From JAOUEA01 sp963825685 (GTDB lineage: Bacteria > Actinomycetota > UBA4738 > HRBIN12): 64,000 bases of DNA. Location: positions 1 to 64,000 of the forward strand of contig CAWGUD010000016.1 of the NCBI GenBank assembly GCA_963825685.1. The letters run 5' to 3'. The position numbers and the translations under genes were made by a program. Below, piece by piece: positions 35,576 to 43,761 of this stretch (position 1 is the first letter of the stretch; every line of letters starts with the position of its first letter). Under the pieces are notes generated by a model. The model had not been told where the DNA came from, ran no database searches, and worked only from the letters and a program-made list of their open reading frames with translations.

Positions 35576-35971
35576 ATGAAGACGATCGGGAACATCCTGT
35601 GGTTCGTGCTCGCGGGCATCTGGCTCGCGATCGGCTACTCGATCGCCGGCCTCGTGCTGTGCATCACGATCATCGGCATCCCGTTCGGCATCCAGGCGTT
35701 CAAGCTGGCCGGGTTCGTGCTGTGGCCGTTCGGTCGCACGGTCGTCCCCAAGCCCGAGGCGCTCGGCGTGCTCGACATCATCTTCAACATCCTCTGGCTG
35801 CTGTTCTTCGGGTGGGAGCTGTTCATCGCGCATCTCGTGGCCGGCTTGCTGCTGTGCATCACGATCATCGGCATCCCGTTCGGCGTGCAGTCGTTCAAGC
35901 TGAGCCTGCTCGCGCTCTGGCCGTTCGGGCAGACCGTCGTGCCGAGCGACGACCCCCAGACGTTCGCCTGA
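35576..35971 (+). CDS. YccF-domain membrane protein
   Basis: ATG 35576 (MKTIGNILWFVLAGIWLAIG). 131 residues containing two near-identical YccF units: LVLCITIIGIPFGIQAFKLA with VLWPFGRTVVP, and LLLCITIIGIPFGVQSFKLS with ALWPFGQTVVP. Each unit has two hydrophobic helices. YccF function is unknown. It sits 13 bp after the DinB gene and 35 bp before the DUF2807 gene, so the three may be co-transcribed. Confidence 0.93.
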   Translation: MKTIGNILWFVLAGIWLAIGYSIAGLVLCITIIGIPFGIQAFKLAGFVLWPFGRTVVPKPEALGVLDIIFNILWLLFFGWELFIAHLVAGLLLCITIIGIPFGVQSFKLSLLALWPFGQTVVPSDDPQTFA

Positions 35972-36006
35972 GTCCGGCCGCGGGCCCTGATCGAGGAGGG
36001 AACACG

Positions 36007-36654
36007 ATGAGGAAGAAGGGATCCGGCACCGTCACGTCGGCACCGATCGAGGTCTCGCCGTTCAGCGCGATCGAGGTCACGCACCACTTCACCGTGCGGG
36101 TCGCGATCGGGTCGCCCGAGTCGGCGACGCTGCGCGTCGACGACAACCTGCTCGATGTCGTCGACGTGGGTGTGCACGACGGGACCTTGCGCATCGGACT
36201 GCCGTTCGGCACCGAGGTGACCCACGCGACCCTCGAGGTCGACGTCACCGTGCCGGCCCTCGAACGGGTGGCGGCGTCCGGCGCCTCGCAGGTCCGGATC
36301 GACGGCAGGAACGAGGCGGAGCGCGTCGAGCTCACGCTGTCCGGCTCGAGCGAGCTCACCGCCGATCTGGCGGTCGGTCGGGGACACCTCGAGCTCTCGG
36401 GAACGTCGACCGCCACGATCTCGGGGGCCGCGGGCACGCTCGAGGTCACCGTGAGCGGTGCGAGCCACCTCTACGCCGACGAGCTCTCGGTCGGCGACCT
36501 CACGATCGACGCGTCGGGAGCCTCCACCGCCGACATCGCGGTCTCCGGCCGGCTGTCCGCCGGAGCGAGCGGGGCGTCGATGGTGCGCTACGCGGGCTCA
36601 CCGGACGTGGAACGCTCCACGACGTCGGGCGCGTCGAGCGTCCGACCTCTCTGA
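36007..36654 (+). CDS. DUF2807 (head GIN) beta-helix protein
   Basis: ATG 36007 after GAGGAGGGA. 215 residues: SAPIEVSPFSAIEVTHHFTV then VRVAIGSPESATLRVDDNLL at the head, and repeated S-G-x-S turns (LSGSSELTADLAVG, VSGASHLYADELSVGD, ASGASTADIAVSG) that build a right-handed beta helix. Most relatives carry a signal peptide; here the start MRKKGSGTVTSAP has none, so the protein is probably cytoplasmic or the start is mis-set. Function unknown. Confidence 0.85.
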   Translation: MRKKGSGTVTSAPIEVSPFSAIEVTHHFTVRVAIGSPESATLRVDDNLLDVVDVGVHDGTLRIGLPFGTEVTHATLEVDVTVPALERVAASGASQVRIDGRNEAERVELTLSGSSELTADLAVGRGHLELSGTSTATISGAAGTLEVTVSGASHLYADELSVGDLTIDASGASTADIAVSGRLSAGASGASMVRYAGSPDVERSTTSGASSVRPL

Positions 36655-36663
36655 CTCGCCGCG

Positions 36664-37047
36664 TCAGTCGCTCGTCTCCCACAGACCCATGATGTTGCCC
36701 TCTGGGTCCTTGAAGTAGCCGAACGCCCCCATCCCGGGGATCGGGGTCCGCGGCGTCACGGTGCTGCCGCCCGCCGCCTCGACCTCCTTCAGCGACTGCT
36801 CGATGTCGTCGACGCCGATCGTGATGACCGGCGACGGGGTGAGGTCTGACCGCTCCATCAGGCCCCCGTTGATCGCCCCTGGTTCGGTCGGCATCATCGA
36901 GTCGTCGACAGGGGAGGTGGTGACGATCGTGTACTCCCCCTCGCCCATCTCCATCGTGTTCAGGCCCCAGTCGAAGACCGACCCGTAGAAGGACTTCGCG
37001 CGCTCGACGTCATCGGCCGGGATCTCGAAGTGCACCACCCTGCGCAT
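36664..37047 (-). CDS. VOC-family protein
   Basis: ATG 37047 with AAGGGGAGA upstream. 127 residues; VVHFEIPADDVERAKSFYGS, VFDWGLNTMEMGEGEYTIVT, PVITIGVDDIEQSLKEVEAA, GAFGYFKDPEGNIMGLWETS. This pattern is the one-domain glyoxalase/VOC type found in actinobacteria (CFP32-like halves). Converges with the DUF2807 gene; a short CTGAC/GTCAG hairpin overlaps both stops. Confidence 0.9.
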   Translation of the reverse strand: MRRVVHFEIPADDVERAKSFYGSVFDWGLNTMEMGEGEYTIVTTSPVDDSMMPTEPGAINGGLMERSDLTPSPVITIGVDDIEQSLKEVEAAGGSTVTPRTPIPGMGAFGYFKDPEGNIMGLWETSD

Positions 37048-37110
37048 ACGTCTCCCCTTCCATCGATCAGCTGCTCGAACGCCTACCCTGCAGCCTCTGT
37101 GGCGGAACGG

Positions 37111-37710
37111 TCAAGGTGCGATGCTCGACTCCTGGTCCTGAGCTCGGCCGACGCGGTACGTGGCGGCGACGAACTGCCCCTGACGTTCGAGGCTCACGAG
37201 CGTGAGGTCCGACGCGAGCAGGCGCCTGGGCAACAGCGGGGCGCCCTCGCCGAGCGTGACCGGCGCGATGCTGAGCTGGATCTCGTCGAGCAGGCCCGCG
37301 TCGGCGAACTGGCCGGCCAGATCGCCCCCGCCGACGATCCACACGTTGCCGTCGCCTGCGGCCTCGACCATGTCCGCGTGGACCGGGGCCACGTCGCCCT
37401 GCACGAACCGCAGGTCGGCCCCGTCGATCGCCGGCAGCTCCCGCGTCGTGAACACCCAGCAGGGCGTCGCGCCGTAGTAGCCGCGCCACTTCTCAGGCTG
37501 TTCGAGCAGCTGTTCGTTCGCCAACACCCACTCGTAGGTCGTCGAGCCCATCACCATCGCGCCGACCCGTTCGAAGAACGCCGCGAACCGCGTCTCGTGG
37601 CCCACATCGTCGTCGCCCGCCGGCACCTGGAAGAGCCAGTCGAGGGAGTTCGCCTCGTCGGCGATGAACCCGTCGATGCTCGTGGCCGTGTAGAACTGCG
37701 TGATGCCCAC
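37111..37710 (-). CDS. Dihydrofolate-reductase-like (RibD C-terminal) protein
   Basis: GTG 37710 (MGITQFYTATSIDGFIADEA). 199 residues with the RibD_C/DHFR fold: FYTATSIDGFIADEANSLDW, GAMVMGSTTYEWVLANEQLL, NVWIVGGGDLAGQFADAGLL and LDEIQLSIAPVTLGEGAPLL. Probable NADPH-dependent reductase of unknown substrate, not a housekeeping DHFR. A TAGGCT box 6 nt before the GTG indicates a leaderless mRNA. Confidence 0.9.
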   Translation of the reverse strand: MGITQFYTATSIDGFIADEANSLDWLFQVPAGDDDVGHETRFAAFFERVGAMVMGSTTYEWVLANEQLLEQPEKWRGYYGATPCWVFTTRELPAIDGADLRFVQGDVAPVHADMVEAAGDGNVWIVGGGDLAGQFADAGLLDEIQLSIAPVTLGEGAPLLPRRLLASDLTLVSLERQGQFVAATYRVGRAQDQESSIAP

Positions 37711-37716
37711 GACGTC

Positions 37717-37722
37717 AGCCTA
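37717..37722 (-). promoter_or_regulatory. -10 box TAGGCT, leaderless start of DHFR-like gene
   Basis: Ends 6 nt before GTG 37710 on the minus strand; same hexamer and spacing as the Lrp gene. Confidence 0.6.
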
Positions 37723-37845
37723 GCCGAGATGGAGGCGACGTCATCGGAGGTCGGGCGACGCTCGCGAATCCGGACAGCGAATCGCATGGAGTCGGGCCAG
37801 GCCCTGGACGATCGTCATGAGTTAACGTCGACGGGGAACTCAGCG

Positions 37846-38410
37846 ATGGCCGCACTGACCTACCTGACGATCATGTCGCTCGATGGCTACGTGGCCGACG
37901 AGCACGGGAACTTCGATTGGGGTGTGCCCGACGAGGAGGTGCACGGGTACATCAACGACCTCGCGCGTCCGGTGGGCACCTACCTCTACGGGCGCCGCAT
38001 GTACGAGGTGATGGCGGCCTGGGAGACGATGGATCTCGCCGAGCAGCCTCCATCCGATCCGTGAGTTCGCGGCGATCTGGCGGGCGGCCCGCAAGGTCGT
38101 GTACTCGACGACCCTCGACGACATCTCCACCGCTCACACGCACATCGAGCGCGCCTTCGACCCCGACGGAGTGCGGCGGATGAAGGCGTCGGCCGAGCGA
38201 GACCTCGCGGTCGGCGGTCCGGAGCTCGCCGCCCAGGCGCTGGCGGCCGGACTGGTCGACGAGTGTCACCTCTTCCTCGCACCCGTCGTCGTGGGCGGCG
38301 GAACGCGAGCCCTCCCCGAGGGCATGCACCTGGGCCTCGAGCTGCTGGACGAACGCCGGTTCGCCAACGACATGGTGTACCTGCGCTACCGCGTCCCCGG
38401 CACGGGGTGA
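37846..38410 (+). CDS. Second DHFR-like (RibD C-terminal) protein, frameshifted
   Basis: ATG 37846 (MAALTYLTIMSLDGYVADEH). The N-terminal half has SLDGYVADEHGNFDW and YLYGRRMYEVMAAWETMDLA. One extra base near 38058 moves the frame; the rest reads IREFAAIWRAARKVVYSTTL, DLAVGGPELAAQALAAGLVD, ECHLFLAPVVVGGGTRALPE to VPGTG at 38410. Divergent from, and related to, the DHFR-like gene at 37111-37710, which suggests an old duplication or two members of one small family. Confidence 0.85.
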
Positions 38411-38421
38411 GGCGCGGTTGA

Positions 38422-38427
38422 TAGGTT
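38422..38427 (+). promoter_or_regulatory. -10 box TAGGTT, leaderless start of serine hydrolase
   Basis: Ends 6 nt before ATG 38434, lying between the preceding stop and the start. Confidence 0.6.
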
Positions 38428-38433
38428 CGATCG

Positions 38434-39438
38434 ATGCAGCCGCTCGATGACGCGATCGAAACTGTCGCACGAGACTCAGGGTTCACCGGCGTCGTGCGCG
38501 TCGACCGAGCAGGGACCACCGAGTTCGCGAAAGCCTACGGACTCGCCGACCGCGCCCACGAGATCGCGAACACGATCCACACGAGGTTCGCGCTCGCGAG
38601 CGGCGCGAAGGGATTCACGGCGCTCACGGTCATGAGCTTGGTCGAGGACGGCTCGATCGCCCTCGACACCACCGCACGATCGCTGCTCGGCGACGACCTC
38701 CCTCTCATCGACGATGCCGTGACCGTGGAACACCTGCTCGCACATCGCTCCGGCATCGGCGACTACCTCGACGAGAGCGTCCTCGACGACAAGAACGACT
38801 ATGTGATGCCGGTTCCCGTGCAGGAGCTCGCCACGACCGAGCAGTACCTCGCGGTTCTCGACGGCCACGACACCGTGTCCGCGCCCGGCGAGCGGTTCGC
38901 CTACAACAACGGCGGGTTCGTGGTGCTCGCGCTGATCGCAGAGCGCGTGAGCGGGGTGCCGTTCCACGAGCTGGTGAGGCGCCGAGTCTGCGATCCCGCC
39001 GGCATGACCGACACGGCGTTCCTGCGATCCGACGAGTTGCCCGGCGATGCCGCGCTCGGCTACCTCACGGTCGACGGCCCGAGGACGAACATCTTCCACC
39101 TGCCGGTGCTCGGCAGTGGCGACGGTGGCATCTACTCGACCGCCGGCGATCTCAGCGCCTTCTGGACCGCGTTGTTCGCCGGGCGGATCGTCCCGAGCGA
39201 CCGTGTGGCCGAGATGGTGCGACCTCGCAGCGACTGGCCCGAGGAGTCGAAGCGCTACGGGCTCGGCTTCCACCTCCATGAGACCACCGACGTCGTGTGG
39301 CTCGAGGGATCCGACGCCGGCGTGTCGTTCCTCAGCACGCACGATCCGACGAGGGCGATCACCCACACGGTCATCTCGAACCGTACCGACGGAGCCTGGC
39401 CTGTGGTGATCCGGCTCGACGAGCTGCTCGGCACGTAG
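38434..39438 (+). CDS. Beta-lactamase-fold serine hydrolase (class C / EstB-like)
   Basis: ATG 38434 (MQPLDDAIETVARDSGFTGV). Nucleophile SxxK is in FALASGAKGFTALTVMSLVE (S-G-A-K), the Y-x-N is FAYNNGGFVVLALI, and the C-terminal region with ITHTVISNRTDGAW replaces the KTG/HxG triad. SVLDDKNDYVMPVPV is a linker loop. 334 residues and no signal peptide, so this is a cytoplasmic esterase or peptidase rather than an antibiotic-resistance lactamase. Intact, in contrast to the related gene at 27563-28568. Confidence 0.92.
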   Translation: MQPLDDAIETVARDSGFTGVVRVDRAGTTEFAKAYGLADRAHEIANTIHTRFALASGAKGFTALTVMSLVEDGSIALDTTARSLLGDDLPLIDDAVTVEHLLAHRSGIGDYLDESVLDDKNDYVMPVPVQELATTEQYLAVLDGHDTVSAPGERFAYNNGGFVVLALIAERVSGVPFHELVRRRVCDPAGMTDTAFLRSDELPGDAALGYLTVDGPRTNIFHLPVLGSGDGGIYSTAGDLSAFWTALFAGRIVPSDRVAEMVRPRSDWPEESKRYGLGFHLHETTDVVWLEGSDAGVSFLSTHDPTRAITHTVISNRTDGAWPVVIRLDELLGT

Positions 39439-39480
39439 TCGCGCCGGCCCGATCTGCTGACCGGCGAAGTCGGACCCTGG

Positions 39481-40125
39481 TCACGGCTTGCGGGCGACGA
39501 GGCGCTCGACCACGCCGGCACGGAGGCGATCGCTCTCCTCGATCGTGAAGCCGGCGGCCTCCACGTGCTCGCGCGGCCGGCGGGTGAGCTCGTCGCGGTT
39601 CCGCGACGGTGCCAGCTCCATCAGACGCTGCAGCCAGTACAAGGGAAGCACGCTGCTCCGGATGTGATCGACGAGGATCAGCCGTCCTCCAGGCTTCAGC
39701 ACCCGTCGCATCTCGAGCACCGTCGCCCGTTCGTCGGGCACCGAGCACATCGCGTAGGTGCTGAGCACCGTGTCGAACGTGGCGTCGGCGAAGGGGAGCG
39801 CCTGCGCGTCACCCTCGGTCAACGTGACCGACACGCCGAGATCTGCCGACCGACGCCGGGCGAGCGCGAGCATCTCGGGCGTGAGATCGACGCCGGTGAG
39901 GTGCACGCCCGACGGGTAGTGGGACAGGTTCAGCCCGGTGCCGATCGCGACCTCGAGGGTGCGACCGACCGCCCGTGAGCACGCCCACGGGCGGTGGTCG
40001 GTCCCGAGCAGCCATCGCTCGCTGCGGTCGGCGTCGCGGTCGTAGGTCGACGCCTCCTCGGCGTACTGGCGGCGTCGACGTCGGTTCGCCGCGTCGCGAT
40101 CTGCCGCGGAGCCAGCCGTGGGCAC
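39481..40125 (-). CDS. Class I SAM-dependent methyltransferase
   Basis: GTG 40125 begins directly after the TAG of the SCO4226-like gene. 214 residues: motif I GRTLEVAIGTGLNLSHYPSG, then GVDLTPEMLALARRRSADLG, ITEGD-type motif TEGDAQALPFADATFDTVLS and motif III RRVLKPGGRLILVDHIRS. This is the UbiE/Methyltransf_11 type that acts on small molecules such as quinones, lipids or arsenite; the exact acceptor cannot be inferred. Confidence 0.9.
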   Translation of the reverse strand: MPTAGSAADRDAANRRRRRQYAEEASTYDRDADRSERWLLGTDHRPWACSRAVGRTLEVAIGTGLNLSHYPSGVHLTGVDLTPEMLALARRRSADLGVSVTLTEGDAQALPFADATFDTVLSTYAMCSVPDERATVLEMRRVLKPGGRLILVDHIRSSVLPLYWLQRLMELAPSRNRDELTRRPREHVEAAGFTIEESDRLRAGVVERLVARKP

Positions 40126-40374
40126 CTATGCCTGGACCGGGACGGGATACACCTCGTCGGTGGGGTGACCGGCGCGATCGTGGATCTTCATCACGGCTTC
40201 CTTGTTGGGCGCCTCGGAGAGGCACCACACGAGACCCGTGACGGGGTCGGCCCACGCGTGCTTGAAGTCCACCGCCTCGTCGTCCTGGATCGCCAGATCG
40301 GCGTTGTGGGCCTCCATGAGCCCGTCGGGCGTGATGCCTTCCATCCCGCGATGGACGTCCATGAACTCCGGCAT
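40126..40374 (-). CDS. SCO4226-like (DUF4242) putative nickel-binding protein
   Basis: ATG 40374 with AGGAGG upstream. 82 residues starting MPEFMDVHRGMEGITPDGLM. MDVHRG, EAHNADLAIQDDEAVDFKHA, GLVWCLSEAPNKEAVMKIHD and RAGHPTDEVYPV match the SCO4226 family, whose Streptomyces member binds nickel as a ferredoxin-like dimer. His and Cys residues for a metal are present (DVHRG, VWCLSE, IHDRAGH). The stop abuts the methyltransferase start, so the two are co-translated. Confidence 0.88.
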   Translation of the reverse strand: MPEFMDVHRGMEGITPDGLMEAHNADLAIQDDEAVDFKHAWADPVTGLVWCLSEAPNKEAVMKIHDRAGHPTDEVYPVPVQA

Positions 40375-40511
40375 CGCCGAACCTCCTCTTGAGGGAGCAG
40401 AGCACCGACGGGCAACCCCACCTGACTACACCCGGATGCGGCATCGGTCAAGCGATGAGTTTCGCGATCCCCGATCGTCTGGTAGATCAGGAGATGACGG
40501 AAGGAGGCAGC

Positions 40512-40871
40512 ATGAACCTGAACAGCATCCTGATCGGCTCGGAGGATCCGAAGCGCCTCGCCGAGTACTACACGAAGCTCTTCGGCGACCCGGGCTGGGA
40601 CGACGGTGGGTACACGGGCTGGCAGATCGGCTCGGGGTGGATGACGGTCGGGCCGCACGACCAGGTGCACGGCGCGAACACCGAGCCGGGCCGGGTGATC
40701 TGGAACATCGAGACCCCGGACGTCAAGGCCGAGTTCGACCGCCTGGCGGCCGCCGGTGCGACGGTGGTGGCAGAGCCGTACACGGTCGGCGGTGAGGACA
40801 TGGAGGGCACGATCTGCACCCTCGCCGATCCCGACGGCAACTACTTCCAACTCATGAGCCCGATGGGCTGA
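40512..40871 (+). CDS. VOC-family protein
   Basis: ATG 40512 with AAGGAGG 5 nt upstream, chosen over an ATG at 40494 that lies before the ribosome site. 119 residues: LNSILIGSEDPKRLAEYYTK, LFGDPGWDDGGYTGWQIGSG, VIWNIETPDVKAEFDRLAAA, MEGTICTLADPDGNYFQLMS. Single VOC domain of unknown substrate. Followed 13 bp later by the NUDIX gene. Confidence 0.9.
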   Translation: MNLNSILIGSEDPKRLAEYYTKLFGDPGWDDGGYTGWQIGSGWMTVGPHDQVHGANTEPGRVIWNIETPDVKAEFDRLAAAGATVVAEPYTVGGEDMEGTICTLADPDGNYFQLMSPMG

Positions 40872-40884
40872 GCCCGGCGGGGCC

Positions 40885-41390
40885 GTGCCGAAGCGCAGCG
40901 CCGGGTTGCTCCTGTACCGCCGCGTCGACGGCGACGTCGAGGTGCTGCTCGTGCATCCCGGCGGCCCGTACTGGGCGAAGAAGGACGACGGAGCCTGGTC
41001 GGTGCCCAAGGGCGAGTACGACGAGGGCGACGATCCGCTCGCGTGCGCGATCCGCGAGTTCGGCGAGGAGCTCGGGGCGGATCCGCCCGATGCGAGCGAG
41101 GCGGTGTTCCTCGGCGAGCTGCGGCAGCCGGGTGGGAAGCTGGTGAGCGCCTGGGCGCTCGAGGGTGACCTCGACGTCGCGACCGTCGCGAGCAACACGT
41201 TCACGATGGAATGGCCGCCCCGCTCCGGCCGCACGGCCGAGTTCCCCGAGGTCGACCGGGCGGGCTGGTTCGATGGGAGCGCGCGGAATGGTTCGACCCG
41301 GCCACCGCTCGACGCAAGCTGCTGCGGGGGCAGGTCGCGTTCATCGACCGTCTGCTGGCGAGCGGAACGCCGTTGGACCCGTCGGCCTGA
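40885..41390 (+). CDS. NUDIX hydrolase, frameshifted near C-terminus
   Basis: GTG 40885 (MPKRSAGLLLYRRVDGDVEV). The Nudix box spans KGEYDEGDDPLACAIREFGE to ELGADP, matching G-x5-E-x7-R-E-x2-E-E-x-G with a W before (GAWSVPKG). After FPEVDRAGWFD a partly repeated AxWFD stretch near 41268-41300 adds bases and shifts the frame; the rest reads EWFDPATARRKLLRGQVAFI to LDPSA at 41390. It cleaves a nucleoside diphosphate-X bond; this subgroup often has broad NTP pyrophosphatase activity. Confidence 0.85.
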
Positions 41391-41424
41391 GCCGTGCGAG
41401 GCTTGGGTACCTGAGGGGGTGAGC

Positions 41425-41571
41425 GTGAAGGAAGTCACGTGCATGTGCGGATGGCAGTGCCGGGGCACCGACGACGAGGTCGTGGCACAGGTACAGGCTC
41501 ACGGGCGTGAGGCCCACGGCACCGAGTCGACGAGGGAGGAGATCCTGGCGATCGCCGTGGAGGTCACGTAG
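41425..41571 (+). CDS. DUF1059-like small Cys protein
   Basis: GTG 41425 is preceded by AGGGGG; GTG 41419 is an alternative. 48 residues, starting KEVTCMCGWQCRGTDDEVVA. The CxCxxxC cluster and QAHGREAHGTESTREEILAI match DUF1059. Three cysteines and two histidines could bind a metal. Its TAG directly precedes the next gene's GTG. Confidence 0.75.
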   Translation: MKEVTCMCGWQCRGTDDEVVAQVQAHGREAHGTESTREEILAIAVEVT

Positions 41572-42126
41572 GTGACCGGCGATCGCGATCGGGAACCCCT
41601 CGTCGGGCTGGCGCCGCCGCTCACCGAGGTGGCGTGGTCTCCCTCGATCGTCGCGCAGTCGCTCGAGGCGCTCTTCGTGTGCCGACGCGGCGATCGGATC
41701 CTGAATCTCCGACCGATGCATGCCCCGAGCCTGCGCCTCGGATGGGGTCCGGGGAGTGAACCCGGAGCCGTCGTGTTGGAGGCAGCTCGCCGGTACCGGT
41801 TGCAGCCGCTCGTGGTGCATTCCACGTCGTGGCGCCACGAGCAGGATCGTCTCGTGCTCACCTACCTCGCGGTGGTCGAGGCACCCGAGAGAACGAGCGA
41901 GTTCTTGGTGGAGGAACCCGTCGGGCGGAGCGACCTCGCCCGCGGAGATGCGCTCGCCCCTCCCGTCGACATCGGCGTCACGCAGGTGATCGAGCACGCG
42001 TTCCGCCACCTCGCCTGGCTCGTCGTCGACGATCCGGCGATCGCCGGCGCCCTGCCGGACTGGGCCGCCTCGCTCTCCGCCTACGAGCCGGAGCCCTTCC
42101 GCGCCTTCGGAGCGCCGCCGAGCTGA
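41572..42126 (+). CDS. Unrecognised conserved-looking protein
   Basis: GTG 41572 immediately follows the DUF1059 stop. 184 residues, no TM or signal. RPMHAPSLRLGWGPGSEPGA, LQPLVVHSTSWRHEQDRLVL, TYLAVVEAPERTSEFL, VIEHAFRHLAWLVVDDPAIA are the more ordered segments. No family was recognised; codon use is like its neighbours, and coupling to DUF1059 supports that it is real. Confidence 0.65.
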   Translation: MTGDRDREPLVGLAPPLTEVAWSPSIVAQSLEALFVCRRGDRILNLRPMHAPSLRLGWGPGSEPGAVVLEAARRYRLQPLVVHSTSWRHEQDRLVLTYLAVVEAPERTSEFLVEEPVGRSDLARGDALAPPVDIGVTQVIEHAFRHLAWLVVDDPAIAGALPDWAASLSAYEPEPFRAFGAPPS

Positions 42127-42139
42127 GGCTCATCGGGCG

Positions 42140-43621
42140 TCACGGCCGGAGGCGGTGCACGGCGCCGTTCGCGCCCGATCCCCGACCCGCATACCCCCAC
42201 TCGGGGAAGTCGAAGTCGGCGGTCACCGACGTCGGCAACAGCAGGCTCGAGCCGAGGAAGGCCTCGAGATCGGGCACGTCGTAGACGTTGGTCTCCCATC
42301 CACGGACCTCGAGGGCGTCGAGCACGCGCCGGGTGCCGGGCCCCCATCGCACCGAGGGACGGGAGACGCCCCAGGCGTGGAGGATGTCGAGCACGCGATC
42401 GGCGGCTCCCGCGGACGCCAGCAACAGCGGTTCCAGGAAGTCCACCGGCGACGAGATCGTCGCGCCAGGGAACCTCGCCCGGAGCCGGGTGAATCCCGAC
42501 TCACCGAGGGTCGGCAGCTCGGCGTTGAACCACAGGCGCTCGTCGGGGATCCCCAGCGACGAGACGAGCTCGATCGCCCCGTCGAGGGTCGAGCCGTCCT
42601 CCTTCAGGTCGAACTTGACCGAGCGGCCCGCCGCGACCATCCGGGCGACGGCGTCGGCCGCGAGCAGCAGGGGCTCGTCCCGCCGCCAAGGCGTGTCGTC
42701 GAACGCGTCGTGCCGCAGCACGAGACGTCCGAGCGGATCGCTGCGCACGTCGAACTCCCCCCAGCCGATGTCGGATGCGAGGAAGCGCTCGAGGTTCAGC
42801 TCGTCGTTCACGCCGTGCCAGACGAACGTCACCCGGTCGGGGACCGACCGAGGCGGCACGAGCTCACGCAGCCGATAGTCGCGTCCGGCCACCAGTCGGT
42901 CGTCGGGGGCACGCTGCGAGGTCGAGATCGTGTCGGCGTGCAGGAACAACACCTCGTCGGAGGGCATCCGAGCGGCCATCGCGCGCAGGTTCTCCGGCTC
43001 GTTGTCGACGACCGCCACCACCCGAAGGCCGCGGCCGGCGATCTGCTCGAGCGCCGTCACCTTGGCGAGCGGAACCTCGATGCCGGCGCCCGCCGTGAAC
43101 AGCAGCTCGTCCGGGAAGCGAACGCGGAACGCCTCGCCGATCGTGTTGAGCGATGTCAACGTGGCCTCGCGCATCGCGTGCGATCTGCCGGTGTTCAGCG
43201 CGACATGGGTGCCCGGCTGCAGCTGGAACCATCGGATCACGCCGAGCACGCCCTCGAACGGGCGGCTCGCCGCCAGCACGGCCTCGTCGTCCCACAGGTG
43301 TGCGACGTAGTACGCGGCGACCGACTCCCGCAGGCCGGGCGGCACGTCGAGAGCGGCCATGAGGGCAGGGACGTCGTCCTCGTGATGCGTGATGTCGTCG
43401 ACGACAAGACCACGGAAGTGCTGGGTGCCGTTACTCCGGTCGTAGCCGAGCAAGACGTGCACGACGAGGTGACGCAGGTCGAGGATCGTGCCGTCGATGT
43501 CGAAGACGACGCAGAGCTCATCACCGGGAAACCGCTCGCGGGCGCGACGGTAGTGCTCGGAGAGCGCGCCCATCCACGACACGCCGGGGCCAGCCGGGGA
43601 AGTCGAGCTGAGCTCGATCAC
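42140..43621 (-). CDS. HAD phosphatase fused to a FAM151 (DUF2181)-like domain
   Basis: GTG 43621 (MIELSSTSPAGPGVSWMGAL), with TACGAT 6 nt upstream. N-terminal HAD domain, about 30-240: nucleophile VVFDIDGTILDLRHL, motif II NTGRSHAM (Thr/Ser position), motif III/IV VVAVVDNEPENLRAMAARMP. After a linker, from about 265: VTFVWHGVNDELNLERFLAS, DVRSDPLGRLVLRHD, SVKFDLKEDGSTLDGAIELV, LWFNAELPTLG and RARFPGATISS. These resemble the FAM151/menorin family (WxHAxN, xKLDFK, xxINADI, YPxATLS), a TIM-barrel relative of glycerophosphodiesterases. 493 residues. The second assignment rests on motif memory. Confidence 0.75.
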   Translation of the reverse strand: MIELSSTSPAGPGVSWMGALSEHYRRARERFPGDELCVVFDIDGTILDLRHLVVHVLLGYDRSNGTQHFRGLVVDDITHHEDDVPALMAALDVPPGLRESVAAYYVAHLWDDEAVLAASRPFEGVLGVIRWFQLQPGTHVALNTGRSHAMREATLTSLNTIGEAFRVRFPDELLFTAGAGIEVPLAKVTALEQIAGRGLRVVAVVDNEPENLRAMAARMPSDEVLFLHADTISTSQRAPDDRLVAGRDYRLRELVPPRSVPDRVTFVWHGVNDELNLERFLASDIGWGEFDVRSDPLGRLVLRHDAFDDTPWRRDEPLLLAADAVARMVAAGRSVKFDLKEDGSTLDGAIELVSSLGIPDERLWFNAELPTLGESGFTRLRARFPGATISSPVDFLEPLLLASAGAADRVLDILHAWGVSRPSVRWGPGTRRVLDALEVRGWETNVYDVPDLEAFLGSSLLLPTSVTADFDFPEWGYAGRGSGANGAVHRLRP

Positions 43622-43627
43622 CCCGCG

Positions 43628-43633
43628 ATCGTA
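43628..43633 (-). promoter_or_regulatory. -10 box TACGAT, leaderless start of HAD-FAM151 gene
   Basis: Ends 6 nt before GTG 43621 on the minus strand and fixes this start over an in-frame ATG 60 nt upstream. Confidence 0.6.
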
Positions 43634-43761
43634 GGCGGAGACTGAGCAACGATCGGTCGACGTCACCGGATGTTCGCGCAACGTTCGGCCTGAAGGGGGG
43701 TAACGGTCGAGAGCCGCCGCGAGGAAGGGCCGTTCAGGCGACTTGAGGCGAGCCGGAGCCG

